A DNA stretch of 64,000 nucleotides, taken from the NCBI RefSeq assembly GCF_003050785.1, contig NZ_QAOH01000012.1, forward strand, positions 49,396 to 113,395, read 5' to 3'. This DNA is from Celeribacter persicus. GTDB lineage: Bacteria > Pseudomonadota > Alphaproteobacteria > Rhodobacterales > Rhodobacteraceae. A model generated the notes under the pieces. It worked only from the letters and a program-made list of their open reading frames with translations, was not told where the DNA came from and did no database searches. Below, one piece after another: positions 1-8,360 of the stretch; positions within the stretch are counted from its first letter, which is position 1, and every line of letters starts with the position of its first letter. A program made the position numbers and the translations under genes.

Positions 1-1148
1 TGCTTTACGAGACGAACCCTTTCTCTCAGGCCTGTGGCCGCATCTGTACCCACAAATGCGAAACCACTTGCGCCGCGATGCATGAAGGCGATACGATTGC
101 GATCCGCTGGCTCAAACGCGCGATCACCGATAGCGTGCCGCGCGAGCGCTATTTCGACCTGATCCGGAAACCCGACGTGCCGGAAACCGGGCAGAAAATC
201 GCGATCATCGGCGCGGGGCCTGCGGGGCTGACCACGGCCTATGATCTGGCGCGTGCGGGGCATAAAGTCGTGGTCTTCGAAGCCTTGGATAAACCCGGAG
301 GCATGATGCGCTATGGCATCCCGGAATACCGCCTGCCCTATGACGTTCTGGATCACGAGATTTCCGTAATTGAGGCCATGGGTGTCGAGATTCGCTGCAA
401 CATGCGGGTTGGAAAGGAAATTTCCATAGACCAACTGAAGACAGCCTATGACGCCGTGGTGCTCTCCATCGGGCTGCACCAAGGCCGCTCGACCCGCGTT
501 CCGGGGTCGGAGAAAGCCGAGGCTGCGATTGACCTGTTGCGCCGGATCACGGCAGGCGAAGAAGTCCCGGTGCCGGAACAGGTCGCGGTGATCGGCGGTG
601 GCAACGTGGCGATGGACATCGCGCGCTCCATGGCCCGGCTGCAAAAGATCATATACGGCACGGTGGGCGTCACCGTCACCGCTTTGGAAGAACTCGACCG
701 TTTCCTCGCCGACCGCGAGGAAATCGAAGAGGCACAGGAAGAAGGTTGCGTGATCTACCCGGCCCGCGGGCCACAGGAGATCACCGTTGCGGGCGACACG
801 GTCACGGGGCTCAGAACCTGGAAGGTCAAAGCGATTTTTGATGAAGAAGGCCGGTTTGCCCCGAAATATGACGAGACGGACGAGATGATCCACCCCGCTG
901 GCATGGTGGTCGAGGCCATCGGGCAAATGTCCGACATCTCGCTTTTGGGCGCGGATCTGACAGAACAACTCGAATGGAACCGCGGTCGGATCATGATCGA
1001 CAGCGAAGGCCAGACCTCGGAGCCGTGGCTCTGGGCTGCTGGCGATGTAACATCGGGCCCCGATGTCATTCATGCGGTCGCCGACGGTCACCGCGTCGCG
1101 CGGTCGGTCGGCAAAATGCTGGCGGCAAAACGGGAGAAATTGCAATGA
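1..1148 (+). CDS. GltD-like FAD/NAD(P)-binding oxidoreductase (5' partial)
   Basis: The frame is open from the first complete codon at base 3, so the true start lies before the window; an ATG at 78 is internal. The visible N-terminus has the Cys-x3-Cys-x3-Cys-x3-Cys pattern (CGRICTHKCETTC) of the Fe-S domain of glutamate synthase small subunits and their relatives. A GAGPAG FAD-binding Rossmann motif follows, then a second dinucleotide motif (GGGNVAMD) for NAD(P)H. By family it passes electrons from NAD(P)H through FAD and Fe-S to a partner. Its stop overlaps the start of the ferritin-like gene (ATGA), so the two are translationally coupled. With no gltB visible, the partner is unknown; a true GltD is possible but not shown. 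Confidence 0.8.
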   Translation, partial: LYETNPFSQACGRICTHKCETTCAAMHEGDTIAIRWLKRAITDSVPRERYFDLIRKPDVPETGQKIAIIGAGPAGLTTAYDLARAGHKVVVFEALDKPGGMMRYGIPEYRLPYDVLDHEISVIEAMGVEIRCNMRVGKEISIDQLKTAYDAVVLSIGLHQGRSTRVPGSEKAEAAIDLLRRITAGEEVPVPEQVAVIGGGNVAMDIARSMARLQKIIYGTVGVTVTALEELDRFLADREEIEEAQEEGCVIYPARGPQEITVAGDTVTGLRTWKVKAIFDEEGRFAPKYDETDEMIHPAGMVVEAIGQMSDISLLGADLTEQLEWNRGRIMIDSEGQTSEPWLWAAGDVTSGPDVIHAVADGHRVARSVGKMLAAKREKLQ

Positions 1149-1639
1149 GCGAAGCAAACAAGGCCAAGCTGACCGGGCTGACCACGGTCAGGGAGATCAT
1201 GGACACGGCCACGTCCTTCGAGGTGGTGGCGCGCGATTTTTATCAATCGCTCGCCCCGAAAGTGTCTAAGAACATCAGATGGTTGGTGGACGAACTTGCG
1301 GAAGAAGAACAGGGCCACGTCGACCTGTTCACCAAGCTCGCCAACGACCCGAAAGTCTCCGAGGTGATGGCGGAGAAAATCCAGCGCCCGGTGGCGGATG
1401 GCAAATTTTCCGACTGCGTGCAGGTACCCGATCTGGGCGAGAACCCGGACGATCAAGAGGTATTGCAATACGCCCTGATGCGGGAGACCGCCGCGATGGA
1501 GCAATACACGGAACTGGCCGAAACCGCGCCGGAAGGCCCCCTGAAAGAGGCCTTCACCTTCCTCGCCAATGAGGAGGCCGAGCACAAGGAAGAGCTTGAG
1601 AAAATCTATTACGAGATCGTGCATTCGGGCGGGGTGTGA
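1145..1639 (+). CDS. ferritin-like / rubrerythrin-type di-iron protein
   Basis: The protein has 164 residues. The ATG at 1145 is chosen because it overlaps the upstream stop as ATGA; the open frame runs further upstream only inside the previous gene. Two helix pairs carry the di-iron pattern of ferritin-like proteins: a Glu in EVVARDFY followed by EEEQGH, and a Glu in RETAAMEQY followed by EEAEH. There is no C-terminal rubredoxin (Cys4) domain, so it is a short rubrerythrin-like protein and not a full rubrerythrin. Such proteins reduce peroxide or oxidise a small substrate at a carboxylate-bridged di-iron site. The coupled GltD-like flavoprotein is the obvious electron donor, but that is inference. 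Confidence 0.8.
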   Translation: MSEANKAKLTGLTTVREIMDTATSFEVVARDFYQSLAPKVSKNIRWLVDELAEEEQGHVDLFTKLANDPKVSEVMAEKIQRPVADGKFSDCVQVPDLGENPDDQEVLQYALMRETAAMEQYTELAETAPEGPLKEAFTFLANEEAEHKEELEKIYYEIVHSGGV

Positions 1640-1651
1640 TCCCCGCCCCGC

Positions 1652-2881
1652 TCAGGCGGTCTCCTCCGCCCGCAACGGCACGGATTTGAGCGGAACGGAC
1701 GTGTCCGCAAGCGCACCTTTCTCCGGCGACTGTCCCGCCTCGATCCAACGCTTGCCCTGCATATAGGCGCGCGGGTCGTTCATTGCGTCGACCGCGAGCA
1801 ATTCCGCGCCCTTGAAATACCAGTGGCTCTGCGTCCCCGGCTTGTCTCCGGGGCGCACCACCACATTGTCGAAACCGGTGTTCAACCCGGCGATTTGCAG
1901 TTTGACGTCATACTGATCCGACCAGAACCACGGCTTCGCCACATAAGGCACGCCCTGACCCAACATCGTGCCCGCCGTCGCTTCCGCCTGCTCGATGGCA
2001 TTGGGCACACTCTCAAGCCGGATGCGCTGCCCCTTCCATGGGAAGGAGGCGCAATCGCCCGCCGCGAAAATTTTCGGATGCGAAGTCTGGCCGAATGCGT
2101 CGACCTTGATCCCGTTGTCGATCTCGACACCCGCCATTTCGGCCAACGCCGTTCCGGGGCGCACACCGATGCCACAGACCACGAAATCGACCTCAAGCGT
2201 CGCACCATCCGACAACTCGGCGGAGAACCCGGTCGCGCCCTTTGACAGCCTTTCAAGGCCACAGCCCTCGCGAATGTCCACGCCATGCGATTTGTGCAGG
2301 GCTTTGATCCAGTCGGCGGTCTCAACAGAGGCCACGCGCGCCAGAATGCGCGGGGCCATCTCGACCAGCGTCACGTCAAGCCCCTTGAGCGCTGCGACCG
2401 CCGCCGCCTCAAGCCCGATATAGCCACCGCCGACGATCAACACCCGCCGCCCCGCGAGGAATTCATGCGCCATGGCATCGGCATCGGCCAGAGAACGCAT
2501 GGTGTAAATCCCGGCTTCGCCACCGCCCATGGCAGGCGGCAAGCAGATCGGATCGGCCCCGGTGGTCAGCGCGATCTGATCGACCGGCATTTCGGTTCCG
2601 TCCGACAGCGTGATGACCATCGTCTCAGGATCAATTCCCGTCACCCGCGTGCCGGTCAAAAGCGCGATCCCTTGTTCCTCATAGAAACTTTCGGGACGCA
2701 GGAACAATCGGTCCAACTCCATCTCGCCGGACATGTATTTCTTCGACAAGGGCGGGCGCTGATAGGGCGGCTGGGCTTCGGCTCCGATGAGCGTCAAGCG
2801 TCCCTCATAGCCCAAAGCGCGCAGTCTGGCGGCAAGGGCGGAGCCGGCCTGCCCCGCGCCGATCACGGCGATATGCGTCAT
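1652..2881 (-). CDS. NAD(P)H:ferredoxin/rubredoxin reductase-like FAD oxidoreductase
   Basis: The protein has 409 residues starting MTHIAVIGAG; the longer open frame upstream runs toward the cyanase gene and is not homologous. It shows an N-terminal FAD-binding GAGQAG motif, a central NAD(P)H-binding GGGYIGLEAA motif and a C-terminal GIGVRPG...AAGDCA segment closing on FAD. This matches the family of ferredoxin, rubredoxin and putidaredoxin reductases that feed oxygenases. It is the last gene of the minus-strand cyanase/rhodanese operon, 52 bp after cyanase. It may supply electrons to an oxygenase or to the acyl-CoA-dehydrogenase-like enzyme of the operon. No ferredoxin gene is seen beside it. 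Confidence 0.85.
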   Translation of the reverse strand: MTHIAVIGAGQAGSALAARLRALGYEGRLTLIGAEAQPPYQRPPLSKKYMSGEMELDRLFLRPESFYEEQGIALLTGTRVTGIDPETMVITLSDGTEMPVDQIALTTGADPICLPPAMGGGEAGIYTMRSLADADAMAHEFLAGRRVLIVGGGYIGLEAAAVAALKGLDVTLVEMAPRILARVASVETADWIKALHKSHGVDIREGCGLERLSKGATGFSAELSDGATLEVDFVVCGIGVRPGTALAEMAGVEIDNGIKVDAFGQTSHPKIFAAGDCASFPWKGQRIRLESVPNAIEQAEATAGTMLGQGVPYVAKPWFWSDQYDVKLQIAGLNTGFDNVVVRPGDKPGTQSHWYFKGAELLAVDAMNDPRAYMQGKRWIEAGQSPEKGALADTSVPLKSVPLRAEETA

Positions 2882-2903
2882 AACTCTTCCTCGGTGAGAC
2901 AAC

Positions 2904-2926
2904 GGGCGCGGGAAGAGCCCGCGCCC
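2904..2926 (-). other. inter-cistronic stem-loop
   Basis: A perfect 9-bp GC-only inverted repeat (GGGCGCGGG / CCCGCGCCC) lies between cyanase and the reductase gene. No T-run follows, so it is more likely an mRNA-stabilising or attenuating hairpin than a terminator. Confidence 0.4.
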
Positions 2927-2933
2927 AGATAGA

Positions 2934-3386
2934 TCAGTACATTTTGTAAGGCAGGAATTTACCGTCGAGCACAATCTTGACGCGGTCGCCTTTCGGGTCC
3001 TCGGTGCGGGAGATATCCATGGTGAAGTCGATGGCGGACATGATGCCGTCGCCGAATTCCTCTTCGATCAGCGCTTTCATCGTGGTGCCGTAGACGTTCA
3101 CCACCTCATAGAGGCGATAGATCAGCGGATCGGTCGGCACGGCGGTCGGCAGCGAACCACGGTAAGGCACGGTCATCAGAAGGGCGACTTCCTCGTCCGA
3201 GAAATTGATCCCCATGGCGTTGTCGACCTTGGCGATCTGGTCTTTCGTAAGCGAGATCTGCCCCATCAGCGCGGCGGTAGTCCATTCCTTGGATTGCCCG
3301 ACCGCCTTGGCGACGTCGGCCCATTTGATGTCGTTGAACACCTTGTGGGCGATGATTTTCTCGGTGAGTTCTGCACGGGTGGTCAT
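2934..3386 (-). CDS. cynS: cyanase (cyanate hydratase)
   Basis: The protein has 150 residues, close to the E. coli enzyme (156). An N-terminal helical DNA-binding-like fold (about 1-75) is followed by the signature YRLYEVVNVYG. The catalytic triad is present as Arg91, Glu94 and Ser117, equivalent to Arg96, Glu99 and Ser122 of E. coli. The cytoplasmic enzyme converts cyanate and bicarbonate to carbamate and CO2, and so releases ammonia. It lies 45 bp downstream of the rhodanese gene in the same operon as a nitrate/cyanate-type ABC importer. This points to nitrogen gain from cyanate, or to cleaning up cyanate made from another imported compound. Confidence 0.97.
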   Translation of the reverse strand: MTTRAELTEKIIAHKVFNDIKWADVAKAVGQSKEWTTAALMGQISLTKDQIAKVDNAMGINFSDEEVALLMTVPYRGSLPTAVPTDPLIYRLYEVVNVYGTTMKALIEEEFGDGIMSAIDFTMDISRTEDPKGDRVKIVLDGKFLPYKMY

Positions 3387-3431
3387 CTGTATGTCTCCGT
3401 AAGTTCAGATGTTTCATTTGGGTATTTGAGA

Positions 3432-4289
3432 TCAGGCGCCGAAGGGCAGCCCCTCTTCGATGGGAAGCGACATATCGCGCGACCATTCGTTCCAGGAGCC
3501 GAAATAGATCGCGACATCCTTGATCCCGGCCTCCTTGAGGGCCAAAAACGTGTTCGAGGCGCGCGCGCCCTTGAAGCAGTAAAGCTTGACCGGCGTGTCG
3601 GGCGTGATGCCGACGGTGGCGCATTCGGCGAGGACTTCCTCGCGCGATTTCATCATCTTGCCATGGGCGGATGGTTTCATCATGCGATACCATTCGATCC
3701 AGACCGCGCCCGGAATGCGGCCCTTGCGCGGACAGAAATCGACGCCATAGGGCGAGGATGAGGTGCCGATCCATTCGTCGATGTCGCGCACATCGAGGAT
3801 CACCGCCTCCGGATCGCCGATTGCGGCCTTCATGTCGGCGGCATCCATCATGATCGCGCCTGCGGCCTCAACGATCTCGAAGCCTGCCGGTGTCGGCGTG
3901 ACGGCAGTGGTCGAAACCGGAAGATCGTCGGCGGTCCATGCGGCGAACCCGCCGTGCAGCACCTTGACCTTCGGGTAACCCAAGAAGGACAACAAGTAGA
4001 AGCCACGGCAGGACTGGCCGAAACCTCCGTCCATCGCCGCCTCGTAGATCACGGCGGTTTTCTCGCCGTCGAGACCGGCAGCACCGAATTCGGCGGCGAA
4101 TTTCTCCTTGAGCGCGGCCATACCGGAGGCGTCCGACGTGGCGAGGAAAGTAAAGATGTCATGCATGTTCACCGCACCGGGGATGTGCCCGGCGGCGAAA
4201 CTTTCGGGATCGCGCGTGTCGATGATGACCGCGAGATCGGCGTCGGAAAGGGTCTTCAGATCAGTCGGGGTAATGAGCGCAGAGTCCAT
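3432..4289 (-). CDS. thiosulfate/3-mercaptopyruvate sulfurtransferase (two rhodanese domains)
   Basis: The protein has 285 residues starting MDSALITPTD; the open frame upstream of this ATG has no family similarity. Two rhodanese domains are visible: about 1-130 (IDTRDPESFAAGHIPGA, catalytically silent) and about 140-285 (LDVRDIDEWIG). The active-site loop CFKGARAS has Cys238 as the persulfide-forming residue. The enzyme moves sulfane sulfur from thiosulfate or mercaptopyruvate to cyanide or another acceptor, giving thiocyanate or a persulfide. Its place between an acyl-CoA-dehydrogenase-like gene and cyanase suggests a sulfur step in metabolism of a cyano- or thio-compound. The first-domain loop also has a Cys (GQSC, Cys94). 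Confidence 0.92.
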   Translation of the reverse strand: MDSALITPTDLKTLSDADLAVIIDTRDPESFAAGHIPGAVNMHDIFTFLATSDASGMAALKEKFAAEFGAAGLDGEKTAVIYEAAMDGGFGQSCRGFYLLSFLGYPKVKVLHGGFAAWTADDLPVSTTAVTPTPAGFEIVEAAGAIMMDAADMKAAIGDPEAVILDVRDIDEWIGTSSSPYGVDFCPRKGRIPGAVWIEWYRMMKPSAHGKMMKSREEVLAECATVGITPDTPVKLYCFKGARASNTFLALKEAGIKDVAIYFGSWNEWSRDMSLPIEEGLPFGA

Positions 4290-4407
4290 GCGGCGGCTCC
4301 CTGTTGTTGGTTCCGTTTGACGTTGTGTGACCTGTGTTTTGATTATTGGGGGGAGAGACGCGCCCTCCCCCATGGGGAATTTTGTGCGGAAAAATCCAGA
4401 CGGAAAC

Positions 4408-5517
4408 TCAACCTTCCATCTGGGCGATCAGCATCTTGAGATGCTTGGTCGCGGGGGTCACGATACCGATGAAATAAGCCTCGCGCAGGCGGCGTTGGGC
4501 AGCGCCCTGAGTGACGTAACCGCGCGCGCCCATGTGAAGCTGTGCCCAGTGCGCTGCCTCCATCGCCAGTTCACCACCGCGCAGACGCGCCCTGAGCACG
4601 CGCAGGTAGAAAGCGTCGGACAGATCGTAAGGCGTCTTGCAAAGCTCCAGTACCTCGGCGACGAGCGCGTCATAGTCTGCGCGCAGATCGGAGGCCTGTT
4701 TGTCGAGATACCGGTTCACATGGCCAAGCGGCGCTTCGACCTGTTCAATCAGTTCGATGCAATTCTTGATGATCCCCGCCGCCATACCGCATTGCAGGAT
4801 GGTGAAACCGGGGCGGATGCGTTTGACGAACTCCATCGCCGGGTCGCCGAGAATGTACTCATCGGGCACGAAGACATCGCGGCATTGCACGTTGCAGGTG
4901 GCGGTTCCGCCCATGGCGACGAAATCGTGGTCGAGCTTGAGCTTGATCCCCTCCCATCCGGCATGGAAGATCGCCATGACGCGTTTCGGGCTCTCTTCGC
5001 CCTCGACATCCACATGGAACATCGTGCCGAAATAGCCGTCCTCAACGAGGTTGGAGACCCAAGGCAACAGGCCCTTGACCTTGTAGCCGCCTTCGACGCG
5101 CTCGCCTTTGAGCCGCATCTTCTCGATCTCGCCCATGGCCTTCATCGGGTTGGACATGCCGGTGCCGCCAAGAGCCTCGCCCTTGATCACCTTCGGCAGG
5201 ATCTCGGTTTTCAGAAAATCGTTGTCGGACGAGGAAATATACCAGGCCAGAGTGTCCTGACACCAGACACAGAACCCGGTCGAGAGGCATTCTTCCGAGG
5301 CACGCGCCATGGACAGGATGGCCGAAGTCAGATCGACTTCGCCCTCGATCCCACCCACATGGGTGCCGTAAGCGCCGGCCTTGCCATATGCGCGCATGAT
5401 GTCTTCGGCGTAGATCCGTTCGTCGTCGATCTTTTGGACGATGCTTGCGAGATCTTCGCGGGAAATACGGTCGATCTCGTCGAAATCGTAAGCCGTGAGG
5501 GAGGTGGCGACGTTCAT
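4408..5517 (-). CDS. acyl-CoA dehydrogenase-family flavoenzyme
   Basis: The protein has 369 residues. The layout is that of the acyl-CoA dehydrogenase superfamily: N-terminal helical domain (1-115), middle beta-domain with a GGTGMSNPMK segment, and C-terminal helical bundle ending HMGARGYVTQGAAQRRLREAYFIGIVTPAT. Members either dehydrogenate acyl-CoA or, in the monooxygenase branch, use reduced flavin and oxygen on organosulfur or nitrogen substrates. No fatty-acid genes are nearby. The operon has rhodanese, cyanase, OsmC and an ABC importer instead, so a dedicated substrate is more likely than beta-oxidation. The catalytic base cannot be placed with confidence by eye. Confidence 0.8.
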   Translation of the reverse strand: MNVATSLTAYDFDEIDRISREDLASIVQKIDDERIYAEDIMRAYGKAGAYGTHVGGIEGEVDLTSAILSMARASEECLSTGFCVWCQDTLAWYISSSDNDFLKTEILPKVIKGEALGGTGMSNPMKAMGEIEKMRLKGERVEGGYKVKGLLPWVSNLVEDGYFGTMFHVDVEGEESPKRVMAIFHAGWEGIKLKLDHDFVAMGGTATCNVQCRDVFVPDEYILGDPAMEFVKRIRPGFTILQCGMAAGIIKNCIELIEQVEAPLGHVNRYLDKQASDLRADYDALVAEVLELCKTPYDLSDAFYLRVLRARLRGGELAMEAAHWAQLHMGARGYVTQGAAQRRLREAYFIGIVTPATKHLKMLIAQMEG

Positions 5518-5550
5518 CTCATCTCTCCAGAGGTTGGGTTTCGAAAAAGC

Positions 5551-5586
5551 GGGGGCCGTCCTATGCGCGTCTCTCGGACGGCCCCC
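5551..5586 (-). other. inter-cistronic stem-loop, terminator-like
   Basis: An 11-bp perfect inverted repeat (GGGGGCCGTCC / GGACGGCCCCC) lies between osmC and the flavoenzyme gene and is followed on the minus strand by GCTTTTTCG. It could be a partial terminator lowering expression of the distal four genes relative to the transporter. Confidence 0.5.
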
Positions 5587-5596
5587 GGAAAGGGTG

Positions 5597-6154
5597 TCAG
5601 ACGCGCTCGGCGACCATGTTCACCGGACGCGAGAAGGTGTTGAACACCGGCGACCATTGCGTGACATGGGTGATCAGGGCGTCGATTTCCTCTTGCGGGC
5701 AATCGGCTTCCATATCGACCTTGATGCGCACATCGGTGAAGCCCACCGGCTTCTCGGACACGTCGCCCGTGCCCCAGACGGCGGTGATGTTCAGATCGCC
5801 TTCGAGTTCGAGCTCAAGCTTCTTGATCTTGATGCCGCGTGCGATGGCGTTGGCGTGCAGACCGACGGCGACACAGGAGCCGAGTGCGGCCAGAGAGGCC
5901 TCCGACGGGTTCGGCGCGGTGTCGTCGCCCAGAAGCCCCGGCGGCTCGTCCACGATGTAGGGGGCGAGATCGCGGATGTAGTTGGCGTGACGGAAACGCC
6001 CTTCCGCGACGGTTTTGCATTTCAGCGTCTTGATCGCCTTCGGGTTGGCCTTGCCGGACGCGATCAGCGCCTCAAGCCCCTCTTTCGAGATCGGGTCCAG
6101 CCCGTCGACATCCGGCGCAAGACAGCCGGTGAGAGCGGTTACGGGTTCAGACAT
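5597..6154 (-). CDS. OsmC-family peroxiredoxin-like protein
   Basis: The protein has 185 residues. The OsmC fold is recognised from the central segment DDTAPNPSEASLAALGSCVAVG, with redox Cys94, and a second Cys (Cys152, DCPQEEIDAL). These are the paired thiols that reduce hydroperoxides or bind thiols in OsmC/Ohr proteins. It is slightly long because of about 40 N-terminal residues before the domain. It follows the ABC permease by 51 bp in the operon. A thiol or peroxide-handling role linked to sulfur chemistry is plausible but not proven. No OhrR-type regulator is present, so it is probably controlled with the operon. Confidence 0.88.
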   Translation of the reverse strand: MSEPVTALTGCLAPDVDGLDPISKEGLEALIASGKANPKAIKTLKCKTVAEGRFRHANYIRDLAPYIVDEPPGLLGDDTAPNPSEASLAALGSCVAVGLHANAIARGIKIKKLELELEGDLNITAVWGTGDVSEKPVGFTDVRIKVDMEADCPQEEIDALITHVTQWSPVFNTFSRPVNMVAERV

Positions 6155-6205
6155 GGGAATTCCTCCGTTGCGTCTGGTGGGTTAAAAGTCAGGGAGCGCA
6201 GGGCT

Positions 6206-7027
6206 TCAGTGCCCGTCTGAGCGCACCCAGTTGAATTTCCTGATGAGCTGGCCCGCGAGGGCATCGAGGGCGAAACCGATCACCCCGATCACCACCACCG
6301 TGGCGGCCAGCCGGTCGTATTCGAGCGTATCGCGCGCATCGTTGATCGCGTAACCGAGCCCAGAGGTGACGCCGAGATATTCGGCGGGCACCAAAACCAC
6401 CCAGGCGACACCCAGCGCGAGGCGAATGCCCGAGAGGATATCCACGGCGATGGCCGGAAGGATCACCGAGAACAGCATATGCAGTGGGTTGGCACCCAGA
6501 TTTCGCGCCACCTTGAGCCACGCGGGATCAATCCGGCGCACACCGCCGGCGGTGGAGAACAGGATCGGCCAGACCGCGGCCATACCGATCAGGAAAATGA
6601 TCGCCCCGTCCCATGTGGAAAACGCCATGACTGCAATCGGCATCCACGAGAGCGGCGAAATCATCCGCAGGAACTGGAAGGGCACGTTGGCGACCTCGTT
6701 GAGGCGCTTCATCCGCCCGATCATGATCCCCACCGGCACACCAATGACGATGGCGTAAAAGAGGCCCAGCCCCACCCGCATCAGCGACGGCCCGGACATC
6801 TCCACAACCTCGCCGTCCATGAGCATCTCCCAGAGCCGCGACAGCGTCGGTGCCGGAGCGAAATCCGCGAAGGCGAAAAGATCGTCGCTGTTTTGAACGA
6901 TCCATCCGCCGAGCCACCACAGCACCAGCAGTATGCCAATGCCGAGTATCCCGTTCGCAAGGCCGCGGAAGCGGCCCAGCTTCGGCAGGGAGAAACCTGT
7001 CGCAGGAAGCTGGGTCACGTCGCTCAT
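6206..7027 (-). CDS. ABC transporter permease (nitrate/sulfonate/cyanate type)
   Basis: The protein has 273 residues with about six hydrophobic helices. The conserved cytoplasmic loop that contacts the ATPase is recognisable (RNLGANPLHMLFSVILPAIAVDILSGIRLALGVAW), matching the NrtB/SsuC/TauC/CynB group. It sits in the inner membrane and forms the channel for the substrate bound by the neighbouring periplasmic protein. Its ATG overlaps the stop of that gene (ATGA), so translation is coupled. The family alone does not separate nitrate, cyanate, taurine and alkanesulfonate uptake. The cyanase in the operon favours cyanate or a cyanate-yielding compound. Confidence 0.9.
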   Translation of the reverse strand: MSDVTQLPATGFSLPKLGRFRGLANGILGIGILLVLWWLGGWIVQNSDDLFAFADFAPAPTLSRLWEMLMDGEVVEMSGPSLMRVGLGLFYAIVIGVPVGIMIGRMKRLNEVANVPFQFLRMISPLSWMPIAVMAFSTWDGAIIFLIGMAAVWPILFSTAGGVRRIDPAWLKVARNLGANPLHMLFSVILPAIAVDILSGIRLALGVAWVVLVPAEYLGVTSGLGYAINDARDTLEYDRLAATVVVIGVIGFALDALAGQLIRKFNWVRSDGH

Positions 7028-8322
7028 AGCTTGAAGATCTCCTCACGGGTGTAAGGATCGCCACCGGTGGCGACCGAGGGATCGTTCTTCCACTCCGGGT
7101 ATTTCTCAAGCGCGGCTTTGACGTAATCGTAGTTGACCAGATCGTCGGCCACGAATTGCGGATCGAGCCCTTCAAGGAAGGTGGTCTCCCCGGACACGAC
7201 CGTCTCGTTCATCGCCTCGACGATGAGCTTGGTTGCCGACGGGTACGGCCAGGGCTGGAAGTCGATCCGGCCGTTGTGGAACTCGGCCTGATGCTTGATC
7301 GCGCCCGAGGCGATGTAATCGTGGTTGTTCTCGTAAAGCGTCATGGCGCGTTTCACCACGGGCGCAGGTGCCGGCAGATACCCTGCCCCGTCTTTCGACA
7401 GCAACTCCGCCACTTCCTCTTTGTTCTGAGAGGCATAGATCGAGGCGCGCACCACGGCGTTCATCACGCCCTGGGTCCATTCCGGCTTCGCGGTCGTCGC
7501 CTCTTCATGCATACAGACAACGCAGCACGGGTGGTTTTTCCAGATGTCGCCGGTAAAGCGCAGCATCCGCGCGCCTGCTTTCAACTCGCCCAAGGCGTTG
7601 AACGGCTCGGCCACGATGTAAGCGTCGATCTTCTTGGCGGCGAGCGCGGGCGGCATTTCGGGCGGCGGCAGGACCTGAAGGTTGCATTCATCGGCTGCGA
7701 TCGGCTCGCCCTGCGGCTTGATCACGGCTTTGATGCCGTTGGCGCGGAGCGCGTATTGCAGCACGATGTTGTGCATCGAATACCAGAACGGCACAGCGAC
7801 CTGTTTGCCGCCAAGACCAGCGAAATCTTCGATGTCCGTGTGCTTGCCGACCACCAGAGCGGAGCCGTTGGTGTGCGCCCAGGACATGATTTTGACCGGG
7901 AAATTGTTGTTGTAGCGCATCCAGACCGGGATCGGTTTGAGGAAGTGCACGAGGTTGAACTTGCCGGAGGCAAAGCCCTCGATCAGCGGCGACCAGCCCC
8001 GGATCAGGGTCGGCTGTTCGGCCTTAATGCCCTCCTCCTCGAAATAGCCCTTGGCGTGCGCCAGCAGAAGCGGCGTGGCGTCGGTGATCGGCAGGTAGCC
8101 GATGCGCAAAACGTCGTCGTCCTGCGCCTGCGCCATACGCGGCAACATCGCGGGCATGCCGCCCAAAAGGGCCGCCAAACCGCCCTTTGCGAGCAGGTCG
8201 AGCGCCGAGCGACGGCCCGGATCGAACTCGGTGTTGCCGCCACAGCAAGCGCCATGAAGGTCATTGTGGAGGTCGTGGTGATGATGGCCGTGGCCGCAAG
8301 TTTTCTTGTGGTCGTCAGTCAT
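7024..8322 (-). CDS. ABC transporter substrate-binding protein with His/Cys-rich N-terminus
   Basis: The protein has 432 residues. Residues 9-28 are strongly enriched in His and Cys (GHGHHHHDLH, ending ACC). They precede a twin-arginine-like signal (Arg37-Arg38, hydrophobic stretch about 41-60, probable cleavage after AQA at 66). The mature part matches the NrtA/SsuA periplasmic family (LRIGYLPITDATPLLLAHAKGYFEEEG). It would deliver substrate to the coupled permease. An RBS-like AGGGA lies 7-11 bases before the ATG, which supports keeping the His-rich region in the protein. A Tat signal suggests the protein folds, perhaps with a metal or cofactor, before export. The His-rich n-region is unusual for this family. 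Confidence 0.88.
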   Translation of the reverse strand: MTDDHKKTCGHGHHHHDLHNDLHGACCGGNTEFDPGRRSALDLLAKGGLAALLGGMPAMLPRMAQAQDDDVLRIGYLPITDATPLLLAHAKGYFEEEGIKAEQPTLIRGWSPLIEGFASGKFNLVHFLKPIPVWMRYNNNFPVKIMSWAHTNGSALVVGKHTDIEDFAGLGGKQVAVPFWYSMHNIVLQYALRANGIKAVIKPQGEPIAADECNLQVLPPPEMPPALAAKKIDAYIVAEPFNALGELKAGARMLRFTGDIWKNHPCCVVCMHEEATTAKPEWTQGVMNAVVRASIYASQNKEEVAELLSKDGAGYLPAPAPVVKRAMTLYENNHDYIASGAIKHQAEFHNGRIDFQPWPYPSATKLIVEAMNETVVSGETTFLEGLDPQFVADDLVNYDYVKAALEKYPEWKNDPSVATGGDPYTREEIFKL

Positions 8323-8360
8323 GTCAGGTCCCTGTTGGTGTTCGGTTGGTCTTGTTCGGA

